In this document: positions 58,828 to 64,000 of the stretch, in pieces | Layout: each line of letters opens with the position of its first letter | Numbering within the stretch: position 1 is the stretch's first letter | The notes under the pieces: model-generated | What the model was told of the DNA's origin: nothing | Databases searched by the model: none | Seen by the model: the letters and a program-made list of their open reading frames with translations, nothing else | Translations under genes and position numbers: made by a program | Source: Persicaria tinctoria | Taxonomy: Eukaryota > Streptophyta > Magnoliopsida > Caryophyllales > Polygonaceae | Length of the DNA stretch: 64,000 nucleotides | Direction of reading: 5' to 3' | NCBI GenBank assembly: GCA_037127255.1 | Contig: JBANSL010000003.1 | Span: 46,001,314-46,065,313, forward strand

Positions 58828-60129
58828 TTTGGTTTCTGACATCAAGATTGAGTCTTTTTCTCTTCTAAACACAAAATCCACAAAAAAGAGTCCTTTTCTT
58901 GTGTTGGTTATTTACTTCTTGCATTCTTTTTGATTAATTTACTAATCTTGAGTTTGTGATTGTTTGTGGTTGCATAGCCTAAACACAAAGCCTAGCCGAG
59001 ACCGTGGAGTCGACCAAAGGTGCACACAATCCCATTGTGAACACCCTAAGCCGGCGGCAATTCTGTCCCCATAGTCCCCTTTGGCCGATTCTACTACACC
59101 ACACAAAGCAAACCCTAGTTTGTTATCTTTTCTATCATTTGTTCTATCTTTGGAACTTTTGATCTATCTATATCTATTTATATTTTATCCATTGCCTATT
59201 TAAATTCTGATTTTTGGTGGATATAATTATTTTATCTATCAAATATCTATTAAGGCAAAAGATAGATCCTATTACCTAAATTAGCCATTTGTTATCTATA
59301 TCTTTGCATTAGGGCTAAATTTTTTATCTTTTCACCTATTAACTTCAGATTTTCGAGTCCTCTTCCATTCATTGAGTCTTTTCTTGCATTAGGTTAAAAA
59401 AAAATATCAGTTTCGAATTTCAGTCAAAAAAAAAAAAAGAAGACATACATACTTGGACCTAGGAGGATAAAATTCACTAGGGGTAAAAGTAAGTCAAAAA
59501 AAAAAAAGAGGAAAGTGTTTTGTTTGATCTAGTGCAAGAAAGCTCCCAAGGACAATTGGTGAACCCTTTTCTCAGCCCTAATCGACATACCCTATCCTAA
59601 ACACATACACCTCCATAAAAATTGAAACCCTGCCCTGCAACTACAACGTCCTAACTTAAAGGTTTTCAATCAAAAGAGGTAAATTTCCAAGTTTTCTTTT
59701 ATTTCTCTTATTTTCTATTTGTGTCGAGTAGAGCTCTGTTTGGTCGAGTTCTCTCTTGTCTTGGTCGAGTGATCTCAGCCCCTGCCGAGTGATCTCTTGT
59801 GGTGTCGAGTGCTCCCTTGCTACTGTCGAGTACTCCTTAGTCTATTTCGAGTTGAATTCTTGCAAATTCCCATCTGTTTTGCTTGAATTGAGTTGTTTGC
59901 TTACATCGAGTGCTCTACAGCCCTTGTTGAGTACTCTTCTGCGTTGTTTCATTCACTACATACCTTGATTGCTTAGTTTTTGCTTGGTAGTTGATTTGCC
60001 CAAAGCGGATTGCCCCAGCAAGCGTGATATATCAATCAGAGAGGGAGTGTGAGCGAAACACAGTTGTGAGCTGTTTATAAGTTTTACTAACCTTTAACAT
60101 AGTTCTTTGTTTCTTTTAATTTTGTTATA
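58828..60129 (+). other. Untranslated leader of the element
   Basis: About 1.3 kb between PBS and gag without a supported reading frame. It is AT-rich and pyrimidine-rich on the plus strand. It holds A-tracts at 59396-59404 (9 A), 59426-59438 (13 A) and 59496-59507 (12 A), the latter two both preceded by AGTC, and a phased TCGAGT repeat at 59724-59932. The 59756-59968 frame is a by-product of that repeat. Long leaders of this kind are common in plant Ty3/gypsy elements. I see no clear splice pair. Confidence 0.8.
59724..59932 (+). repeat. Degenerate 20/21-bp TCGAGT repeat in leader
   Basis: TCGAGT or a one-base variant begins at 59724, 59744, 59765, 59785, 59805, 59826, 59847, 59888, 59906 and 59927. 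Seven successive copies are 20 or 21 bp apart, with spacers rich in CTCTTG/CTCCTT. The same TCGAGT-plus-TTCTTG composition occurs in LTR U5 (58521, 58544, 58604), so leader and U5 tracts may share an origin. Confidence 0.75.
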
Positions 60130-61455
60130 ATGTCAGGGAATCAGGTGAACAACGAGAACCCTAACGAGGGTAACTCGAGCACCACCATTACTCCCGAGCA
60201 ATTCAACGCCATGATGGCAACCATAGCTGCGTTAACAGCCAAGGTGACGGCTTTGGAGAGTGCTAGGCCTAGCGGTTCAAACACCGTGAATGGTCAGCAA
60301 GAGCGAGTTGAGATACCTAATGATGAAAGAGAGGTCATTAATCCTAATCCTATTCCTAATCCTCATGTTAATGTTAATTTAGATAATCCTTTATTCAATG
60401 AAAACAACTCTCCACGAGGTGGGAGAAATGATCGGAATAATGGGTTTGTTAATGTGCAAGGTCAAGGACAGGGAAGGGGAAGAGGACGTGGCTATCAATA
60501 GCAATTCTATTACTCGGAGCAAGATGACGACTTCCAAGAAGAGGAGTATTGGGAGCGACGCCCGAGGCGGAATCAAAGGGGAAATCAGAGCCAACCACCT
60601 AGATTCAATGACGACGACGGAATGGGTAAGGTTAAGGTAAAGATTCCTCCTTTTGATGGTAAAACTGATCCAGATGCTTATATTGATTGGGAAATTAAAA
60701 TGGAGCAAATCTGGAATTGTCATAATTTCTCAGAACCTAAGAAAGTGCAATTAGCTTCCCTAGAATTTCAAGGTTTTGCACTAATCTGGTGGGATAATCT
60801 TGTTAAGGAAAGAAGAAGATCCCTTGATGCACCTATTGCTTCTTGGGAACAATTAAAAGTGGTCATGAGAAATAGGTTTGTACCTCAACACTATGATAGA
60901 GAGCTATTAAACAGATTAGAAAACCTTAAACAAGGTAGTAAAACTGTTGAGGAAACATTTAATGTTATGCAAGAAGCCATGGCTAGAGCTAATATAGTCG
61001 AAACTCATGAGAAAACTAATGTTAGATATCTTCGAATCTTACATCCTGCTTTAGCTCATGAAATTGATTATTTTCCCTATACTACTCCTACTGAACTTTT
61101 ACATCTAGCTATGAAAGTAGAAAAGGGACAACGCTACAAAAGCCAAGGCAATAGGATGTCGAGTGGCCAGCAACAAGGATGGCGCCAATCTCGGCCCCAA
61201 CAGCCCCAAGGGCGCTCGGAGATGGGCTCTAGGGAGCGAGCTCAGCAGCCCCAATGGAGGAGTGAAGGCCGACAGCCCCAACAGCCCCTCGACAAGGGTA
61301 AAGGCCCATGGAGTGGAAGAGAATCGTCTGAGACATCTACTGGTCCCAAAGGGAGTAATCCTAATCCTTCTACTACTCGTTCTAGAGATATAGTATGCTT
61401 TAAATGCCAAGGTAGATGACATTATATTAAGGATTGCCCTAATAAGAAAACTCTC
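60130..61455 (+). pseudogene. gag: Gag region, interrupted by two stop codons
   Basis: The capsid/nucleocapsid part of the polyprotein. The start at 60130 (MSGNQVNNEN) is the first ATG after the leader that continues in the gag-pol frame. The N-terminal 124 codons hold an Asn/Thr-rich part with a possible short coiled coil and a GRGRGRG patch, then TAG at 60499-60501. From 60622 on comes a retrotransposon gag domain: IPPFDGKTDPDAYIDWEIKM, then ALIWWDNL, then RFVPQHYDRELLNRLENLKQG. A Gln/Arg/Ser-rich linker follows (61140-61380), then a CCHC zinc knuckle (CFKC...H...C, about 61396-61437). The second stop, TGA at 61417-61419, sits inside that knuckle at the position normally held by glycine. 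All pieces share one frame. The breaks should prevent normal Gag and Gag-Pol production. Confidence 0.88.
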
Positions 61456-63361
61456 ATGGTTAATCAATTTGGAGAATATGAATCTGAAAATTCTTGTGAT
61501 GAACCGGATGAGCATGCTAATGACAATGATCAGAACTTAAACCTTGTTTGTTATGAAAATGATGATAATGAGGTTGAATATGAACATGGAGAATCTTTGA
61601 CTGTTAGGAGAGTTTTAAGTGTTGTTTCTACACCATGTGAAGATAATCAAAGAGAAAACTTATTTCATACTCGTTGTCTTGTTAAAGGAAAGGTTGTAAA
61701 TGTGATCATTGATGGAGGTAGTTGCTGTAATTTAGCTAGTCAAGAAATGGTTGACAAATTGCATTTACCTACTATCCAACACCCTAGACCTTACAAATTG
61801 CATTGGATGAATGATTGTGGCTTATTAAAAGTTCATAGACAAGTTAAAGTGCATATTAAACTAGGGCATTATGAAGATGATGTTTTATGTGATATTGTAC
61901 CTATGCAAGCTTGTCATATACTATTAGGCCGTCCTTGGCAATCTGATCGTAAGGTTATTCATGATGGGTTTACTAATCGTTATACCTTTACTTTTCAGGG
62001 AAAGAATGTCATTCTCAAACCCATGACTCCTACGCAAGTAGCTGATGAGATTGAGAAGCGGAAGGTAAGTAAAGGTGAGTTAGATCAGGAGGCTCAGTCG
62101 AGCCAAGTAGATCCTCAAACTCGAGCTAAGAGTGTGTTCTTGGTTTCCAAAAGCACATTCCTGGACGAATTTGCGGATGGTGGAACTATGCTTATGCGCC
62201 TTTGCAAGAGCTTGAGCATGTTAAGTGAAGAGCTTAAAGCTTCTCTTCCATCGAACATTCTCGCTCTTCTTGAGGAGTTTAAGGATGTGTTTCCCGATGA
62301 CATACCACCAGGTCTACCCCCTATTCGTGGAATTGAGCATCAAATTGATCTTATTCCAGGGGCTGCATTGCCTAATCGACCTGCGTATCGTATGAATCCC
62401 ACTGAGACCCAAGAGGTCCAAACCCAAGTCCAGGAACTGGTGGATAAGGGTTACATTCGAGAAAGCTTAAGTCCTAGTGCTGTACCTGTGTTATTAGTCC
62501 CTAAGAAAGATGGATCATGGAGAATGTGTGTAGATTGTAGGGCTATTAACAACATCACTATTAAATATCGTCACCCTATTCCTAGATTAGATGATATGCT
62601 AGATGAGTTACATGGAGCTTCTATATTTTCTAAAATTGATCTTAGAAGTGGTTATCATCAGATTAGAATGAAAAAGGGTGATGGATGGAAAACAGCCTTT
62701 AAGACTAAGCTTGGTTTATATGAGTGGTTGGTTATGCCTTTTGGTTTAACTAATGCTCCTAGCACTTTTATGCGTTTAATGAATCATGTGCTTCGAGATT
62801 TCATTGGAAGATTTGTTGTTGTTTATTTTGATGATATTCTGATTTATAGCAAATCTCTTAATGAACATGAATCACATCTTAGAGAAGTGCTTAAAACGTT
62901 GAGAATTGAACGCTTGTATGCTAATTTAAAGAAGTGTGAATTATGTAATGAACAAGTGTCTTTTCTTGGATTTGTAGTGAGCTCTAATGGACTGCGTGTT
63001 GATGAATCTAAGATCAAAGCCATCCAAGAGTGGCCGACACCTACTAACATAGGACATGTACGCAGCTTCCAAGGACTTGCTAGCTTCTACCGACGATTTG
63101 TGCGAGACTTTAGCACAATCTCAGCCCCACTGACCGAGCTTACTAAGAAGAGAAGTGAGTTTACATGGGGAGCAGCTCAGGAGGAAGCATTCAACACACT
63201 TAAGGACAAGCTCACTCACGCACCCCTATTAGCGTTGCCGGACTTTACTCAGCCTTTTGAGGTCGAATGTGACGCTAGCGGAGTCGGAATTGGTGGAGTC
63301 CTTATGCAGGGAGGTAAGCCTATTGCTTTCTTTTCTGAAAAGTTGAAAGGTGCTTGTCTTA
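61456..63361 (+). pseudogene. pol: Pol region: protease, RT, partial RNase H
   Basis: This continues the gag frame; the ATG at 61456 is just the first Met after the second stop, not a proven start. Residues counted from it: aspartic protease with VIIDGGSCCNLAS at 83-95 (catalytic Asp in DGGS) and ILLGRPW at 155-161; linker to about 290; reverse transcriptase at about 310-510 with VPVLLVPKKDGSWRMCVD, MPFGLTNAPSTF and the YFDD active site at 457-460; thumb/connection with VRSFQGLASFYRRFV at 535-549; RNase H opening with DASG at 606-609 and FFSEKL at 625-630. After residue 635 an LTR begins, and the frame runs out of register to a stop at 63412-63414. The rest of RNase H and all integrase are absent. 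RT itself has no stop or frameshift and keeps its catalytic aspartates. Confidence 0.92.
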
Positions 63362-63362
63362 T

Positions 63363-63524
63363 GATGCGGGACCATCCAAGCCATCATCAAAGACACCTCC
63401 GGACACACCTATGATTCGAGATTATGAGGATGATGTTCTTCTCAAGAGGAAGAAGAAGGCTCCACCATGGGAAGAAGTCCCAAGGTGCAAGCTTGGATTA
63501 AATGACGTTTTGGTTCGTTCATAG
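63363..63524 (+). pseudogene. Pol C-terminal tail in interrupting LTR
   Basis: Frame starting DAGPSKPSSKTPPDTPMIR, with KRKKKAPPWEEVPRCKLGL, ending at TAG 63522-63524 (53 codons). It is the counterpart of 57233-57370, with an eight-codon-larger N-terminal part and a different end (NDVLVRS). It is out of frame with the RNase H sequence upstream, which confirms that the junction at 63361/63362 is not a coding junction. Confidence 0.55.
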
Positions 63525-63850
63525 TCATTTGACAGCTTTTCGACGTCTCTGTAAAATGGGTCGTACGGATTCAATATTTATCGGATTGAGGCGTGCCATA
63601 CCTTGTTGGAACGAGGACGAAGAGATCTACAACTTTGCTGTTGAAGGTTTTTCCAGATTCGACCTCGAGATTGGACGAAAATGCACATCTTTGCAAGCTG
63701 TCACTGTTTTGACGGGAATGGATCCTATTAGGCCGAAATTGGGCTTTTCTACATGTTATTTTTAGAGACCTTATTTACTTATGTTTTAGGTGTTTAATTT
63801 AGTTGTTTATTTTATTCACTTAAATCGGCCCATCAGGCTTTAGAGTAGTC

Positions 63851-63857
63851 TATATAT
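63851..63857 (+). promoter_or_regulatory. LTR TATA box (interrupting LTR)
   Basis: TATATAT in GTCTATATATTTCG, aligned with the TATA boxes of the other LTR copies and about 490 bp from the LTR start, the same distance as in the minus-strand LTR. Confidence 0.55.
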
Positions 63858-64000
63858 TTCGATTTCATACATTGTAAACATTCAGCTTTCAATGAATAGA
63901 ATTAGTTCTCTCAAACTTGTGTGAAACACATTGAGTGATGTTGATCCAACTAGAGCTGTGCTCGTTGATCACGAATTGGTATCTATCTCAGCTTGGTTTG

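Larger units (their letters stand above)
58813..63361 (+). mobile_element. Ty3/gypsy element internal region, degenerate
   Basis: The internal region of the element whose 5' LTR is 57756-58812. The order is PBS, 1.3-kb leader, gag, protease, reverse transcriptase and the start of RNase H, all in one frame. It stops at 63361 where another LTR begins, so the rest of RNase H, integrase, any chromodomain or CR motif, polypurine tract and 3' LTR are not seen. RT motifs and the VRSFQGLASFYRRFV stretch look CRM-chromovirus-like by eye. The clade is uncertain because integrase is missing. Two nonsense codons in gag make it non-autonomous. Confidence 0.88.
63362..64000 (+). mobile_element. Plus-strand LTR interrupting RNase H (partial)
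   Basis: TGATGCGGGACCATCC starts at 63362, directly after RNase H coding sequence, and 639 bp of an LTR follow to the window end. Its coding tail and U3 match the minus-strand LTR at 56333-57371 rather than the 5' LTR at 57756, so it is not the normal 3' LTR of this element. No polypurine tract precedes it; the preceding bases are TCTTA. This fits insertion of a second element, or a solo LTR, into pol. By alignment about 510 bp of LTR remain beyond the window. Confidence 0.85.

Noticed and set aside
60391..61515. Minus-strand frames at 60391-60723 and 61105-61515
   Set aside because: They are shadows opposite gag; the plus strand carries recognisable gag and zinc-knuckle motifs.
57363..63370. 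TGATGCGGGACC as a recombination hotspot or splice-junction scar, because three different sequences join it
   Set aside because: It is better explained as the LTR start: it forms an inverted terminal match with the LTR end CCCCGTATCA, and one copy is followed about 1050 bp later by a primer-binding site.
63362..64000. 3' LTR of the element that starts at 57756
   Set aside because: It directly follows mid-RNase H sequence with no polypurine tract, and its U3 belongs to the other LTR subfamily.

Overview
This window is plant-like nuclear repeat DNA. It has no single-copy gene, no RNA gene and nothing bacterial. About 88% of it (1-56332) is one satellite array with a 78-bp monomer. The remaining 7.7 kb (56333-64000) is a nest of Ty3/gypsy-type LTR retrotransposon pieces. 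The plant assignment rests on the element type: a primer-binding site matching plant initiator tRNA-Met, a gag-PR-RT-RNase H order in one frame, and chromovirus-like RT motifs. The species cannot be read from the sequence.

Satellite (1-56332): I estimate 720-730 monomers, all in the same orientation. Each has an AT-rich stretch of about 18 bp followed by a CpG-rich stretch of about 60 bp. 78 is divisible by 3 and two plus-strand frames plus one minus-strand frame of the consensus lack stops, so very long open frames appear (one of 2967 codons). I treat these as non-coding. Length-variant monomers act as rulers. A 50-bp form (15 copies) occurs only in 1-26172. A 77-bp form (19 copies) and a 52-bp form (11 copies) occur only from 26563 onward. 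They split the array into two sequence domains and show layered higher-order repeats: 674, 908, 1014, 1402, 1793, 2340 and 4392 bp units, and a roughly 3-kb block repeated 5.6-5.8 kb apart.

Array end: the satellite stops at 56332, exactly at the terminus of a minus-strand LTR (56333-57371). The same satellite/LTR junction occurs a second time inside the array at 50548/50549. There a 165-bp LTR-terminal fragment is trapped, and satellite resumes through a 6-bp shared AAAGAC. This records duplication of the array edge.

Retroelement nest (56333-64000): (a) minus-strand LTR 56333-57371; (b) a plus-strand LTR fragment 57372-57755; (c) a plus-strand element with complete 5' LTR 57756-58812, PBS 58816-58827, long leader, and gag-pol in one frame (60130-63361) broken by two nonsense codons; (d) another plus-strand LTR starting at 63362 that interrupts the RNase H coding sequence and runs off the window. 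LTRs start TGATGCGGG and end CCCCGTATCA, and carry a pol-like 3' coding tail. By eye the RT is closest to CRM-type chromoviruses, so a (peri)centromeric location is a reasonable but untested hypothesis.
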